58,581 nucleotides of DNA, from NCBI GenBank assembly GCA_016932995.1, contig JAFGBU010000044.1, forward strand, positions 1-58,581, in the 5' to 3' direction. This document shows positions 19,297-31,588 of the stretch, piece by piece; position 1 is the first letter of the stretch, and each line of letters opens with the position of its first letter. The notes under the pieces were generated by a model. The model made no database searches, was not told where the DNA came from, and saw nothing but the letters and a program-made list of their open reading frames with translations. Source of the stretch: Desulfovibrionaceae bacterium (GTDB lineage Bacteria; Desulfobacterota; Desulfovibrionia; Desulfovibrionales; Desulfovibrionaceae). The translations under genes were made by a program, and so were the position numbers.

Positions 19297-20493
19297 ATGA
19301 GCGACGTGAAAAAGGTCGTGTTGGCCTATTCCGGGGGGCTGGACACCTCGGTCATTCTCAACTGGCTGAGAAAGCGCTACGACTGCGAGGTCGTCACCCT
19401 GACCGCGGACCTGGGCCAGGGCGAGGAGCTGGACGGCCTGGAGCGCAAGGCCATCGACACCGGCGCGTCCAAGGCCTATGTCGAGGACCTGCGCGAGGAG
19501 TTCGCCAGGGAGTTCATCTTTCCGATGTTCAGGGCCAACGCCCTGTACGAGGGCCGCTACCTCCTGGGCACCGCCATCGCCCGGCCGCTCATCGCCAAGC
19601 GCCTGGTCGAGATCGCCGAGGCCGAGGGGGCCCAGGCCGTGGCCCACGGCGCCACGGGCAAGGGCAACGACCAGGTCCGCTTCGAGCTCACGGCCATGGC
19701 CCTGAATCCCGGGCTCAGGACCATCGCCCCCTGGCGGGAGTGGGACTTGAAGTCCAGGAGCGACCTGCTCCGGTTCGCCGAGGCCGCGGGCATTCCGGTC
19801 CAGGCCAGCCGGGAGAAGCCCTACAGCATGGACGCCAACCTGTTGCACGTCAGCTTCGAGGGCGCGGAGCTGGAGGACCCCTGGTCCGAGCCCGGCCCGG
19901 GCTGTTATCGCCTCTGCCGTCCCCTGGACCAGGCCCCGGACCGGGCCGAGACCGTGGAGATCGAGTTCGAGGCCGGCGACCCGGTGGCGGTCAACGGCCG
20001 GGTTTTGTCCCCGGCGGCCCTGATCCAGACCTTGAACGAGATCGGCGGCCGCCACGGCGTGGGCCGGGTGGACATGGTCGAGAACCGCTTCGTGGGCATG
20101 AAGTCCAGGGGGGTCTACGAGACCCCGGGCGGGACCATCATCCACGTCGCCCACCGGGACCTGGAGGGCCTGTGCCTGGACCGCGAGGTCATGCACCTGC
20201 GCGACGGATTGATCCCCAGGTACGCGGAGATGGTCTACTACGGCTTCTGGTTCGCCCCGGAGCGCGAGGCGCTCCAGGCCATGATCGACAAGACCCAGGA
20301 GCGGGTCTCGGGCACGGTCAGGCTCAGGCTGTACAAGGGCAATGCAACGCCCCTGGGCCGCAGGTCCCCGCACTCCATGTACCGGGCCGACCTGGCCACC
20401 TTTGAGAAGGACGAGGTCTACAACCAGGCGGACGCCGAGGGCTTCATCAGGCTCGTTGGCCTGCGGCTCGCAGGGCGCATGTCCGGAAAATAG
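19297..20493 (+). CDS. argG: Argininosuccinate synthase
   Basis: A 398-residue ArgG. The ATP pyrophosphatase loop [12 protein letters not shown] is at residues 10-21, [14 protein letters not shown] near residue 115, and [13 protein letters not shown] near residue 173. It condenses citrulline and aspartate. It starts 17 bases after argF and is followed ten bases later by argH, consistent with an operon. Start ATG at 19297 behind GGGAG. Confidence 0.96.
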   Translation: MSDVKKVVLAYSGGLDTSVILNWLRKRYDCEVVTLTADLGQGEELDGLERKAIDTGASKAYVEDLREEFAREFIFPMFRANALYEGRYLLGTAIARPLIAKRLVEIAEAEGAQAVAHGATGKGNDQVRFELTAMALNPGLRTIAPWREWDLKSRSDLLRFAEAAGIPVQASREKPYSMDANLLHVSFEGAELEDPWSEPGPGCYRLCRPLDQAPDRAETVEIEFEAGDPVAVNGRVLSPAALIQTLNEIGGRHGVGRVDMVENRFVGMKSRGVYETPGGTIIHVAHRDLEGLCLDREVMHLRDGLIPRYAEMVYYGFWFAPEREALQAMIDKTQERVSGTVRLRLYKGNATPLGRRSPHSMYRADLATFEKDEVYNQADAEGFIRLVGLRLAGRMSGK

Positions 20494-20503
20494 GACCGAT
20501 CTT

Positions 20504-21892
20504 ATGGCTCAAAAAAAGATGTGGGGCGGCCGGTTCGCCCAAGACACGGCCAAGAGCGTGGAGGACTACACCCGGTCCGTGGACTTTGATCGCCGGCTCT
20601 ACGCCGAGGACATCCTGGGCTCCAAGGCCCACGCGCGCATGCTCGCCAGGCAGGGGATCATCGCCGGACACGAGGCCGAGGCCCTGGTCAGGGGCCTGGA
20701 CCAGGTCCGGGCCGAGATCGAGTCCGGCGCGTTTAAGTGGCGGCCGGAGCTCGAGGACGTGCACATGAACATCGAGGCCCGGCTGACCGAGATAGTCGGG
20801 CCCGTGGGCGGCAAGCTGCACACGGCCCGGAGCCGCAACGACCAGGTCGCCCTGGACATGAGGCTGCACGTGGCCGCGCGGCTCGATGACTGGGCCCGGG
20901 GGCTCAAGGCCCTGGTCGCGGTCCTGGTCGAGCTGTCCAAGGGCCGCGAGGAAACGGTCATGCCCGGCCTGACCCATCTCCAGCCGGCCCAGCCCGTGAG
21001 CCTGGCCCATCACCTCCTGGCCTACGCCTGGATGCTCAAGCGCGACTGCGAGCGCGTCGGCCAGGCCCTTGTGAGGGTCCGGGTCTCGCCCCTGGGCGCG
21101 GCCGCCCTGGCCGGGACGACCTTTGACCTGGACCCGGAGTCCGCGGCCCGGGAGCTGGGCTTTGCCGGGGTCTTCAAGAACAGCCTGGACGCGGTCTCGG
21201 ACCGGGACTTCGTCATCGAGGCCGTGTTCTGCGCCTGCCTGGCCATGAGCCACCTGAGCAGGCTGTGCGAGGAGATCGTGCTCTGGGCCAACCCGTGCTT
21301 CGGGTTCGTGCGCCTGCCCGACGCCTTTGCCACCGGCTCGTCCATAATGCCCCAGAAGCGCAACCCGGACGTCTGCGAGCTCATGCGCGGCAGGACGGCC
21401 AGGGTCTACGGCGGGCTCATGGCCCTGCTGGCCCTGGTCAAGGGCCTGCCCCTGGCCTACAACCGCGACCTCCAGGAGGACAAGGAGCCGTTCTTTGCGA
21501 CCGACGACATCCTGGCCCCGTCCCTGGCGATCATGGTCGAGATGCTGCCCGGGCTGGAGTTCTTTCCCCGGGCCATGGCCCGGGCCGCTGAGCAGGGATA
21601 TCTGAACGCCACCGAGCTGGCCGACTACCTGGCGGCCAGGGGCCTGCCCTTTCGGGAGGCCCATCACGCCGCGGGCCGGGCCGTGGCCCTGGCCGAGGGG
21701 CGCGGGCAGGGCCTGGCCGATCTGGGCCTGGACGAGCTCAAGGCGATCTGCCCGCTCGTGGAGGGAGACGTCTTCGAGGTCCTTTCGCTTTCTGCGGCGC
21801 TCAGGCGCAGGACATCGCCCGGCGGGACCGGCCCGGATTCCGCGGCCCGGCAGGCGCGGGAACTCCTTGACTGGCTCGGCCGGGACGGCTAG
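20504..21892 (+). CDS. argH: Argininosuccinate lyase
   Basis: A 462-residue ArgH starting [20 protein letters not shown]. The fumarase/aspartase superfamily signature [12 protein letters not shown] is near residue 280, and [19 protein letters not shown] near residue 105. It cleaves argininosuccinate to arginine and fumarate. Last gene of argF-argG-argH. An upstream in-frame extension overlaps argG and was rejected. Confidence 0.96.
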   Translation: MAQKKMWGGRFAQDTAKSVEDYTRSVDFDRRLYAEDILGSKAHARMLARQGIIAGHEAEALVRGLDQVRAEIESGAFKWRPELEDVHMNIEARLTEIVGPVGGKLHTARSRNDQVALDMRLHVAARLDDWARGLKALVAVLVELSKGREETVMPGLTHLQPAQPVSLAHHLLAYAWMLKRDCERVGQALVRVRVSPLGAAALAGTTFDLDPESAARELGFAGVFKNSLDAVSDRDFVIEAVFCACLAMSHLSRLCEEIVLWANPCFGFVRLPDAFATGSSIMPQKRNPDVCELMRGRTARVYGGLMALLALVKGLPLAYNRDLQEDKEPFFATDDILAPSLAIMVEMLPGLEFFPRAMARAAEQGYLNATELADYLAARGLPFREAHHAAGRAVALAEGRGQGLADLGLDELKAICPLVEGDVFEVLSLSAALRRRTSPGGTGPDSAARQARELLDWLGRDG

Positions 21893-21982
21893 GCCCTTTG
21901 TCCGGCCCTTGGTTGAAGGTCGAGGCCGGCTTTGTTAGGCTCAATCCTTAAGTGCGGCGCGATTTTTACCAGGCAGTCGAGT

Positions 21983-22076
21983 TGGCGGAAGCGTATAGGA
22001 GTCGAACCTACCGGAGACCTCTCGGCCTCCCACTGGATTTGAAGTCCAGGCGCCACACCGGTGACGATACGCTTCC
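21983..22076 (-). tRNA. selC: tRNA-Sec (selenocysteine, anticodon UCA)
   Basis: On the minus strand the 94-nt RNA starts GGAAGCGT (22076) and has an 8-bp acceptor stem with ACGCTTCC, discriminator G and encoded CCA. The anticodon stem CTGGA/TCCAG encloses loop CTTCAAA, so the anticodon is TCA (22042-22040). A long extra arm (GGAGGCC...GGTCTCC) follows. These are hallmarks of bacterial tRNA-Sec. A TACAAT box at 22098-22093 could be its -10 element. It lies between argH and ftsH; no selA, selB or selD is visible. Confidence 0.96.
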
Positions 22077-22286
22077 GTTGTCCGACAAGGGGATTGTACA
22101 GCTATCAAGTATGGCCCCGCGGCGCAAGGCCCGTCAGGACAAAAAAGGCCACGCGGACCTTGATTTTCTTTTTTTACGGCTTAGGTTAACAATCGACGGC
22201 GACGCGGCGGCCGCGTCCTGCGGCCGGGGCGTTTCCAGAGGCCGGCTCCGCGGCCAGTGAGCGTTCGTCCAGCGGAGGAACATCTT

Positions 22287-24275
<1,989 letters not shown>

Positions 24276-24298
24276 CGGCCGGGCGCCGGGGGCTGGTT

Positions 24299-25162
24299 TT
24301 GGCGATCAGGGACGTGTCTTGGGAGATCATGGGGGGCGGGGTCTTGGGCCCGGCCCCTTTTTTTGTGGCCGGGATAGTCAACGTCACCCCGGACTCGTTC
24401 TGTGAGCGGGGCAGGCATCCGGACCCGGAGCGGGCCGTGGCCCACGCCCTGGAGCTCGCCGCCCAGGGCGCGGACATCCTGGATGTGGGCGGGGAGAGCA
24501 CCAGGCCCTTTGCCCGGGCGGTGGACGCCGCCCAGGAGGCCGGCCGGGTGGTCCCGGTCATCATTGCCCTGGCCGAAAGACTCGGCCCCGGCCGGGGTCC
24601 GGTCCTGTCCGTGGACACCTACAAGGCCCGGGTCGCGGCCCAGGCCCTTGAGGCCGGCGCGCGGATCGTGAACGACGTCTCGGCCTGCGCCTTCGACCCG
24701 GGCCTGATCGAGGTCCTGGCCCAGTACCGGCCCGGATACGTGCTCATGCACAGCCAGGGCAGGCCCGGCGAGATGCAGAAGGACCCGCGCTACCGCGACG
24801 TGGTCTCCGAGGTCTTGTCTTTTTTCGAGGACCGGCTGGCGGCCCTGGTCCGGGCCGGGCTTCCGGAGGCCAGGATAGTCCTTGACCCGGGCATCGGTTT
24901 CGGGAAACTTCTGGAGCACAACCTGGAGCTGCTCAAAAACGTGGAGCGGTTCATGGCCCTGGGTCGGCCCGTGTATCTCGGGCTGTCGAACAAGTCCCTG
25001 TGGGGCGGGCTCCTGGGCCTGGTGGTCCACGAGCGCAGCGGCGTCACCCAGGCGGCCACGGCCCTGATGGCCGCCAGGGGCGTGGCCGTGCACCGGGTCC
25101 ACGACGTGGAGGCCGCCCGCCAGGCCCTGACCGTCGTCCAAAACCTGAGCCCCGGCCGCTGA
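24299..25162 (+). CDS. folP: Dihydropteroate synthase
   Basis: A 287-residue FolP. AGIVNVTPDSFCERGRHPD near residue 24 is the pterin-binding signature I, ADILDVGGESTRPFA near residue 58 is signature II, and DPGIGFGKLLEHNLELLKN near residue 198 contributes to the pterin site. It makes dihydropteroate in folate synthesis. The start is TTG at 24299. It sits between ftsH and cdaA. Confidence 0.94.
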   Translation: MAIRDVSWEIMGGGVLGPAPFFVAGIVNVTPDSFCERGRHPDPERAVAHALELAAQGADILDVGGESTRPFARAVDAAQEAGRVVPVIIALAERLGPGRGPVLSVDTYKARVAAQALEAGARIVNDVSACAFDPGLIEVLAQYRPGYVLMHSQGRPGEMQKDPRYRDVVSEVLSFFEDRLAALVRAGLPEARIVLDPGIGFGKLLEHNLELLKNVERFMALGRPVYLGLSNKSLWGGLLGLVVHERSGVTQAATALMAARGVAVHRVHDVEAARQALTVVQNLSPGR

Positions 25163-25163
25163 A

Positions 25164-25919
25164 GTGAACACCGTGTTGGACATACAGAACTTCTGGCGCG
25201 AGATACTGGACATAGGGCTGGTGGCCCTGATCTACTACTACCTGATCCTGTTGATCCGGGGGACCAGGGCGGTGGCCGTGATCTACGGGCTGGTGTTCCT
25301 GCTTCTGGTCTACTACGCCTCGGCCCAGCTCGGCCTGTTGACCCTCAACTGGCTGCTGACCAAGTTTCTGGACTACATCTTTCTGGTGGTCATCATCCTG
25401 TTCCAGGGAGACATCCGCAAGGCCCTGGCCCAGGTCGGGACCGGCAGGTTCTGGCGTCGCTCCAAGGAGGGCGAGGAGACCTTCGAGCAGCTCATCGACG
25501 CGGTCATGGCCATGACCGCGTCCAGGACCGGGGCGATCATCGTCATCGAGAAGAACGTGCCCCTGGGCGACGTCATAGAGCGCGGGGTGTCCATTGACGC
25601 CAAGCTCAGCAAGGAGCTGCTCATGACCATCTTCCACCCGGACACCCCGCTCCACGACGGCGCGGTCGTGGTCAGGCAGGGCAAGGTCGCCGCGGCCTCC
25701 TGCATCCTGCCCCTGTCCGCGAAGTTCAAGGGCCAGACCGTGTTCGGGACCCGCCACAGGGCGGCCCTGGGCATCAGCGAGGAGACCGACGCCGTGGCCA
25801 TCGTGGTCTCCGAGGAGCGCGGCGAGGTCTCGGTGGCCGTCAACGGCAGGCTGACCTCGCGGCTGAGCGAGACCGGGTTCAGGAAGGTGGTCAGGGCGGC
25901 CCTGGAGAAGCCGTCGTGA
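25164..25919 (+). CDS. cdaA: Diadenylate cyclase CdaA
   Basis: A 251-residue membrane DAC-domain protein. Three N-terminal hydrophobic segments occupy residues about 15-75. The catalytic motifs LHDGAVVV (DGA) near residue 170 and GTRHRAALG (RHR) near residue 200 are intact. It synthesises c-di-AMP from two ATP. The GTG start at 25164 follows the folP stop by one base. The order cdaA-ybbR-glmM matches the widespread arrangement in which CdaR and GlmM modulate CdaA. Confidence 0.94.
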   Translation: MNTVLDIQNFWREILDIGLVALIYYYLILLIRGTRAVAVIYGLVFLLLVYYASAQLGLLTLNWLLTKFLDYIFLVVIILFQGDIRKALAQVGTGRFWRRSKEGEETFEQLIDAVMAMTASRTGAIIVIEKNVPLGDVIERGVSIDAKLSKELLMTIFHPDTPLHDGAVVVRQGKVAAASCILPLSAKFKGQTVFGTRHRAALGISEETDAVAIVVSEERGEVSVAVNGRLTSRLSETGFRKVVRAALEKPS

Positions 25920-26818
25920 AAAAGCAGTGGCAATACGTTTTGTTGGCCGTCATCCTGGCGGTGTTTTCCTGGTATCTGGTCTCGGGCCGGGAAAAGGTCG
26001 AGGCCTGGGTGCCCATGTCCGTGGAGATGACCAGCCCCCGGGAAGGCCTGATCGTGCGCGACGGCATGCTGACCAAGATCGAGGTCCGGGTGCGCGGCCC
26101 CAAGGGCCTGGTCCGGGACCTGGACAAGAAGAAGCTGACCTATCCGCTGGACGTGAGCGAGATCCAGGTCGGGGAGAACGTCCTGGAGATACAGAGGGGC
26201 AGGATGCCCATCTCCATGGCCTTCGAGGTCATGGAGATAAAGCCCAACCGGGTGGTCCTGAACGTGGACCAGTTGATAATCAAGAAGGTCCCGGTGGAGG
26301 CCTCGTTCAAGGGGCGGGTGGACCCGGACTTCGATCTCGTGGAGACGCGGGTCTCGCCCGGCGAGGTGGAGCTCAAGGGCCCGAAGACCGCGTTCAAGGG
26401 CCTGGACCGGCTCAAGGTCCAGGTCCAGGCCGATTTCCCGGACAAGCCCCAGGCCCACAGCGCCGAGGTCTCCCTGGACGTGCCCGACGGGGTCGAGTGC
26501 ATCCCCCCGCAGGTCAAGGTCGAGCTCGTGTTCGCGCCCAAGACCAAGGAGGTCTGGCTCAAGGTGCCCCTGAAGCTCAAGATCGACGGCGGGTGGAAGG
26601 CCGGCCTGGGCCAGGACAGCGTCCGGCTCCTGGTCAAGGGCCCCCTGGCCCTGTTCAGGGATTCGGAGTTCAGGAAGGATATCTATGCGCTCGTCCGGGT
26701 CGAGGCCGACGACGAGCCGGGCAAGTTCGAGATGGAGTACGAGGTCGAGCTTCCCGAGGGCTGCGTCGTGGTCAGGCGCAACCCGGTGACCGTCGAGGTG
26801 AGCATACGAGCAAAATGA
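25916..26818 (+). CDS. cdaR: YbbR-domain protein, CdaR-like
   Basis: A 300-residue protein with one N-terminal membrane anchor (residues about 6-24, [21 protein letters not shown]) followed by repeated YbbR domains, seen as recurring [15 protein letters not shown] and [10 protein letters not shown] phrases. It is expected to be anchored in the membrane with the repeats outside and to modulate the neighbouring CdaA. The GTG start overlaps the cdaA stop, GTGA, indicating coupling. Confidence 0.88.
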   Translation: MKKQWQYVLLAVILAVFSWYLVSGREKVEAWVPMSVEMTSPREGLIVRDGMLTKIEVRVRGPKGLVRDLDKKKLTYPLDVSEIQVGENVLEIQRGRMPISMAFEVMEIKPNRVVLNVDQLIIKKVPVEASFKGRVDPDFDLVETRVSPGEVELKGPKTAFKGLDRLKVQVQADFPDKPQAHSAEVSLDVPDGVECIPPQVKVELVFAPKTKEVWLKVPLKLKIDGGWKAGLGQDSVRLLVKGPLALFRDSEFRKDIYALVRVEADDEPGKFEMEYEVELPEGCVVVRRNPVTVEVSIRAK

Positions 26819-26846
26819 GTCCTTCCAGAGCGGGGGGGCTTGGGGG

Positions 26847-28205
26847 TTGAAAGTGACGGACAGATTGTTCGGGACCGACGGCCTGCGCGGCCAGGTCAAC
26901 ATCTTTCCCATGACGCCGGAGATAAGCCTCAGGCTCGGCCTGGCTGCCGGCCAGTATTTCCGCAACGGGTCCAAGAGGCACCGGGTGGTCATCGGCAAGG
27001 ACACCCGGCTCTCGGGCTACGTGTTCGAGACCGCCCTGACCTCGGGTCTGTGCGCCACGGGCATGGACGTGTTTCTGGTCGGGCCCCTGCCCACCCCGGC
27101 CATCTCCTTTTTGACCCGGAACATGCGCGCCGACCTCGGGGTGGTCATCTCCGCATCGCACAACCCGTTCATGGACAACGGCATCAAGTTCTTCGACCGC
27201 GAGGGCTTCAAGCTCGCGGACGATGTCGAGGACGAGATATCGCGCCTGGTCATGGCCGAGGACCCGAAGTGGAGCTTCCCCCCTCCGGAGCAGGTGGGCA
27301 GGGCCTACAAGATCGAGGACAGCCGCGGCCGGTACATCGTCTATCTCAAGTACAGCTTTCCCCAGCACCTGACCCTGGACGGGGTCAAGGTGGTCCTGGA
27401 CTGCGCGAACGGCGCGGCCTACGGCGTGGCCCCGTACGTGTTCGAGGAGCTCGGGGCCAAGGTCGTCAGCCTGGGCGTCAAGCCCAACGGCCTGAACATC
27501 AACGACAAGTGCGGCTCGCTCTACCCCGAGGTGGTCGCGAACATGGTTCGGGAGGAGGGCGCGGACATCGGCCTGGCCCTGGACGGCGACGCGGACCGGC
27601 TCATCGTGGTCGACGAGAAGGGCGACATCATGGACGGCGACCAGATGATGGCCGTCTGCGCCCAGGACCTGATGAACCGGGGCCGGCTGGCCGGCAACAC
27701 CCTGGTGACCACGGTCATGAGCAACATGGCCCTGGAGGTGTTCATGCGCGACCGGGGGGGCAGGCTTTTGCGCACCCAGGTCGGGGACCGCTACGTGGTC
27801 GAGGCCATGCGCCGCGAGGGCGCGGTGCTCGGCGGCGAGCAGTCCGGGCACCTGATATTCATGGACTACAGCACCACCGGCGACGGCCTGCTTGCCGGGC
27901 TGCAATTGTTGCGTATAATGCGGGAAAGGGAGACGCCCCTGTCCGAGCTCTCGCACCTGATAGAGCCGTTTCCCCAGGTCCTGCGCAACGTCCACGTCCG
28001 GAGGAAGGTCCCCTTCGAGGAGGTCCCGGAGATACACCGGGCCGTGGAGGCGGTGGAAAGGGAACTCGGGGACAGGGGCCGGGTCCTGCTCCGCTACTCG
28101 GGCACCGAGTCCGTGGCCAGGGTCATGGTCGAGGGCCAGGACGAGGCCAGGGTCGCGCGGTTGGCGGCCGACCTGGCGCAGGTCCTGGAGCGGGGGCTCA
28201 GGTAG
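26847..28205 (+). CDS. glmM: Phosphoglucosamine mutase
   Basis: A 452-residue Glm[13 protein letters not shown] opens the protein, the phosphoserine loop is [17 protein letters not shown] near residue 100, the metal loop is ALDGDADRL near residue 242, and the sugar and phosphate loops are GGEQSGH and RYSGTE. It converts glucosamine-6-phosphate to glucosamine-1-phosphate for the envelope. Start is TTG at 26847; a GTG two codons on is also possible. Confidence 0.95.
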   Translation: MKVTDRLFGTDGLRGQVNIFPMTPEISLRLGLAAGQYFRNGSKRHRVVIGKDTRLSGYVFETALTSGLCATGMDVFLVGPLPTPAISFLTRNMRADLGVVISASHNPFMDNGIKFFDREGFKLADDVEDEISRLVMAEDPKWSFPPPEQVGRAYKIEDSRGRYIVYLKYSFPQHLTLDGVKVVLDCANGAAYGVAPYVFEELGAKVVSLGVKPNGLNINDKCGSLYPEVVANMVREEGADIGLALDGDADRLIVVDEKGDIMDGDQMMAVCAQDLMNRGRLAGNTLVTTVMSNMALEVFMRDRGGRLLRTQVGDRYVVEAMRREGAVLGGEQSGHLIFMDYSTTGDGLLAGLQLLRIMRERETPLSELSHLIEPFPQVLRNVHVRRKVPFEEVPEIHRAVEAVERELGDRGRVLLRYSGTESVARVMVEGQDEARVARLAADLAQVLERGLR

Positions 28206-28252
28206 GCCGGGCCCGGTTTGGGCGAAACCAAGGAGCGCAAGGGAGGACGGAC

Positions 28253-29119
28253 ATGGACATACGCAAGGTGGTCATCCCGGTGGCCGGCTGGGGCACGCGT
28301 TCCCTCCCGGCGACCAAGAACATCCCCAAGGAGATGCTTCCGGTCTTCAGAAAGCCCGTGGTCCAGTACGTGGTCGAGGAGGCGATCGGGGCCGGACTAA
28401 ACGACGTGGTCCTGATCACCAACCAGAACAAGACGATCATCGAGGACCACTTCGACCACAACCTGCTCCTGGAGAACCTCCTGGAGCGTTCGGGCAAGAC
28501 CGAGCTGCTCAAGGAGGTCCGCCGGGTGGCCGAGATGGTCAACATCATCGCCGTGCGCCAGAAGCAGCAGCTCGGCCTGGGCCATGCCGTGCTCTGCGCC
28601 AAGGAGGTCTGCAAGGACGAGCCGTTCGCGGTCATGGTCGGGGACGACCTCATGTTCGGCCTGGGCTGCGGCATCGAGCAGCTCATCGAGGCCGCCGGCG
28701 CCGAGAACATGGCCGTTGTCGGGGTCATCGAGGTCCCGGAGGACAAGGTCAGCAAGTACGGCATCGTCCAGGGCGAGGAGTTCGCGCCCGGCATGTACCG
28801 GGTGCGCGACCTGGTCGAGAAGCCGGCCGTGGACAAGGCCCCGTCCAGGCTGGCCATAGTCGGCCGCTACGTGCTCCTGCCCGAGATATTCGATCACCTG
28901 GAGAGGCAGGAGCCCGGCGTGGGCGGCGAGATACAGCTCACCGACGCGCTCAAGGGCCTGGCCTCAAGCAACAAGCTTTTGGCCGTGAAGCTGCGCGGCC
29001 AGCGCTTCGACGCCGGGGACTGGGTCGAGTACCTGACCGCGAACATCTACTTTGCGCTCCAGGACGAGGAGCTGCGCTACGACCTGGTCAAGCGGCTGCG
29101 CGAGCTGGTTCCCTGCTGA
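28253..29119 (+). CDS. galU: UTP-glucose-1-phosphate uridylyltransferase
   Basis: A 288-residue GalU. The nucleotide motif VIPVAGWGTRSLPATKNIPKE sits at the N-terminus, with QKQQLGLGHAVLCAK, MVGDDLMF, GVIEVPEDKVSKYGIV and LVEKPAVDKAPS in family order. It makes UDP-glucose for polysaccharide synthesis. Usual GLGTRFLPATK reads GWGTRSLPATK here. ATG at 28253 is behind GGGAGG. Placed 47 bases after glmM. Confidence 0.94.
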   Translation: MDIRKVVIPVAGWGTRSLPATKNIPKEMLPVFRKPVVQYVVEEAIGAGLNDVVLITNQNKTIIEDHFDHNLLLENLLERSGKTELLKEVRRVAEMVNIIAVRQKQQLGLGHAVLCAKEVCKDEPFAVMVGDDLMFGLGCGIEQLIEAAGAENMAVVGVIEVPEDKVSKYGIVQGEEFAPGMYRVRDLVEKPAVDKAPSRLAIVGRYVLLPEIFDHLERQEPGVGGEIQLTDALKGLASSNKLLAVKLRGQRFDAGDWVEYLTANIYFALQDEELRYDLVKRLRELVPC

Positions 29120-29123
29120 TGCC

Positions 29124-29152
29124 CGGACGCGCCGCGCTCGGCGTCGCGTCCG
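29124..29152 (+). terminator. Hairpin after galU, weak terminator candidate
   Basis: CGGACGCG and CGCGTCCG form an 8-bp stem five bases after the galU stop, with a smaller CCG/CGG stem inside the loop. There is no long T run after it, so termination would be weak. Confidence 0.35.
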
Positions 29153-29188
29153 TGTTGCCGAGGGCCCTGTTGCCAACGGTCTTGACCC

Positions 29189-31540
29189 ATGAGTGAACAT
29201 TGGCTGGCGGCCCTGCCCAGCCCCCCATACCATGAGCTGACCTACCGCGCGCCCGGGCATCTCCCGGCCCTGGCCAGGGGGATGCGGGTCCTCGCGCCCT
29301 TGGGCCGGGGCCTGCGGGTGGCCGTCCTGACCGGCCCGTGTCCCGACCCCGATCCGAACCTGACGCTCAAGGACCTGATCTGGCCCCTGGACAGGGCCCC
29401 GCTTCTGGACGAGGCCTATCTGGATCTGGCCCGGGACCTGGCCGCCAGGCAGATGGTTTCGCTGGGGCGCATCCTGGAGCTTGCCCTGCCCAGGGGCCTG
29501 CGCACGGTCCGACTGAGCTTTGCCCTGGAGAACGGCCCGCTCCCGGCCAGGCTCGGGCCCAGGGACCTGGCCGGGCTCGGGGCCGGGGACCTCTCATCGC
29601 TCACCGAGGCCTGGAATAAGGGCCGGATGTACGTCAGGCGGGAGTCGGCGGTCAGGCCGGGCCAGAGGGTCGTGTCCCTGGCCTCGGACCCGCCCTGGGC
29701 GGTCAGGCCCAACGCCCGCAGGCGCATAGAGCTTTTGGAGCGCCTCTACGACCACGGCCCGGCCAGCCTGGACTCGCTCAGGCGCGCCCTGGGGCCGTGG
29801 TCCGCGCGGGTCGCCTCGGACCTGGCCAGGGCCGGGCTCGCGGCCATCAGGGGCCCGGCCCTGGAGGACGCCGAGGACCCGCCCGAGGGCCTGCCCCCTG
29901 ACGAGCCGGACGAGGACCTGGTCCTGAGCCCTGACCAGGCCCGGGCCCTGGAGGGTCTTTTTCGGGCCCTGGACGAGTGGTCCGGCCGCATCGGCCTGGT
30001 CCACGGGGTGACCGGCAGCGGCAAGACCCACATCTATCTGGAGCTGGCCGCGAGGTGTCTGGCCGCGGGCCGCTCGACGCTTCTGCTCGCCCCGGAGGTG
30101 GCCCTGGCCTGGCAGCTCTTCAGGCAGGCCCGAAAGAGGTTCCCCGGGGCCGCGGTGAGCCTGTACCACGGCTACCAGTCCCCAAAGGCCAGGGAGAGGG
30201 CCTTTCTGGCCTCGCCGGGCACGGGTCCGGCCGTGGTGGTCGGGACCCGTTCGGCCCTTTTCCTGCCCCTGCCGGACCTGGGCCTGGTGGTCGTGGACGA
30301 GGAGCACGACGAGAGCTTCAAGCAGGAGGAGCGCCTGTCCTACCAGGCCAAGGAGGTCGCCTTCAGCCGCGTGAAGCGCGTCCGGGGCATGCTGGTCCTG
30401 GGCTCGGCCACCCCGGACCTGAAGACCTTTCACGCCGCCGAATCCGGTCTGGTGCCCAAGGTCAGCCTGACCCACAGGGTCGGGGACAGCGCCGGGCTGC
30501 CCGAGGTCGAGCTGGTGGACATAAGCGGGCTGCGCGATCCGGAGAAGCCCTTTGCCGAGGCGACGCTCGCGGCCCTGGCCGAGACCGTGGACTCGGGCGG
30601 CCAGGCCATGGTCATGCTCAACCGCCGGGGGTACGCGCCGCTCATGTACTGCCTGGACTGCGGCCAGGCGATCCGCTGCCCGGACTGCCGGGTGGGCATG
30701 ACCTTCCACAAGCGCCGCGAGCGCCTGGTCTGCCACTACTGCGGCCTGACCTACCCCTATCCGCTTCTGTGCCCGGGCTGCGGCGGGAGCCAGTTTCTGC
30801 CCATGGGCGAGGGCACCGAGCGGCTGGAGGAGACGCTCAAAAAGACGCTTCCGCCGAGCGCCCGGGTCCTGCGCATGGACCGGGACAGCGCCAGGCGCCA
30901 GGAGCGCCTGGAGGAGATACTCGGGGCCTTTGGCCGGGGCGAGGCCCAGGTCCTGGTGGGCACCCAGATGCTTTCCAAGGGCCACCATTTTCCCGGGGTG
31001 ACCCTGGTCGTGGCGGCCGACGCGGACCTGGGCCTGAACCTGCCGGACTACCGGGCCTCGGAGCGCGCCTTCCAGCTCCTGGTCCAGGTCTCGGGCCGGG
31101 CGGGCAGGGGAGGCGCGCCCGGCCGGGTCCTGATCCAGACCAGGAACCCGGGCCTTGAGTTCTGGAGGTTCGTGCTGGCCGGGGATTACCTCGGATTCTA
31201 CGGCCGGGAGATCGCGTTAAGGCAAAAGTACCGCTACCCGCCGTTCGTCAAGCTCGGCCTGATCAGGATCGATTTCCCGGTCGATTGGGAGCCGGGGCCC
31301 GGACGCCTGGCCGAGATCGGGGCCGCGGCCAGGCGCCTGGCCGCGAATCTCGGGGTCCAGGTCCTCGGCCCGGCCCCGGCCCCGCTCGGTCTTTTGCGGG
31401 GCAGGAGGCGCTACCACTGCCTGGTCAAGTCCGGGGACTGGCCCGGGATCAGGGCCCTGTTCCACGGCCTGGCCGGCGGCGGCGGGGACTTGTCCGGGCT
31501 GCGGCTCAACCTGGACCTGGACCCGGTGAGCATGCTCTAG
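29189..31540 (+). CDS. priA: Primosomal protein N' (PriA replication-restart helicase)
   Basis: A 783-residue PriA. Helicase motif I is GVTGSGKTHIY near residue 275, motif II is DEEHDESFKQEE near residue 370, and the zinc-binding array CLDCGQAIRCPDC...CHYCGLTYPYPLLCPGC lies near residues 487-535 with eight cysteines. C-terminal motifs include VLVGTQMLSKGHHFPGV and QVSGRAGRGGAPG. It reloads the replisome at stalled forks. The start is ATG at 29189, with little upstream signal. Confidence 0.95.
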   Translation: MSEHWLAALPSPPYHELTYRAPGHLPALARGMRVLAPLGRGLRVAVLTGPCPDPDPNLTLKDLIWPLDRAPLLDEAYLDLARDLAARQMVSLGRILELALPRGLRTVRLSFALENGPLPARLGPRDLAGLGAGDLSSLTEAWNKGRMYVRRESAVRPGQRVVSLASDPPWAVRPNARRRIELLERLYDHGPASLDSLRRALGPWSARVASDLARAGLAAIRGPALEDAEDPPEGLPPDEPDEDLVLSPDQARALEGLFRALDEWSGRIGLVHGVTGSGKTHIYLELAARCLAAGRSTLLLAPEVALAWQLFRQARKRFPGAAVSLYHGYQSPKARERAFLASPGTGPAVVVGTRSALFLPLPDLGLVVVDEEHDESFKQEERLSYQAKEVAFSRVKRVRGMLVLGSATPDLKTFHAAESGLVPKVSLTHRVGDSAGLPEVELVDISGLRDPEKPFAEATLAALAETVDSGGQAMVMLNRRGYAPLMYCLDCGQAIRCPDCRVGMTFHKRRERLVCHYCGLTYPYPLLCPGCGGSQFLPMGEGTERLEETLKKTLPPSARVLRMDRDSARRQERLEEILGAFGRGEAQVLVGTQMLSKGHHFPGVTLVVAADADLGLNLPDYRASERAFQLLVQVSGRAGRGGAPGRVLIQTRNPGLEFWRFVLAGDYLGFYGREIALRQKYRYPPFVKLGLIRIDFPVDWEPGPGRLAEIGAAARRLAANLGVQVLGPAPAPLGLLRGRRRYHCLVKSGDWPGIRALFHGLAGGGGDLSGLRLNLDLDPVSML

Positions 31541-31588
31541 CCCCCGGCCTCGACAGCCGGCCTGGATGCGGATATACATTCTTGCGAC

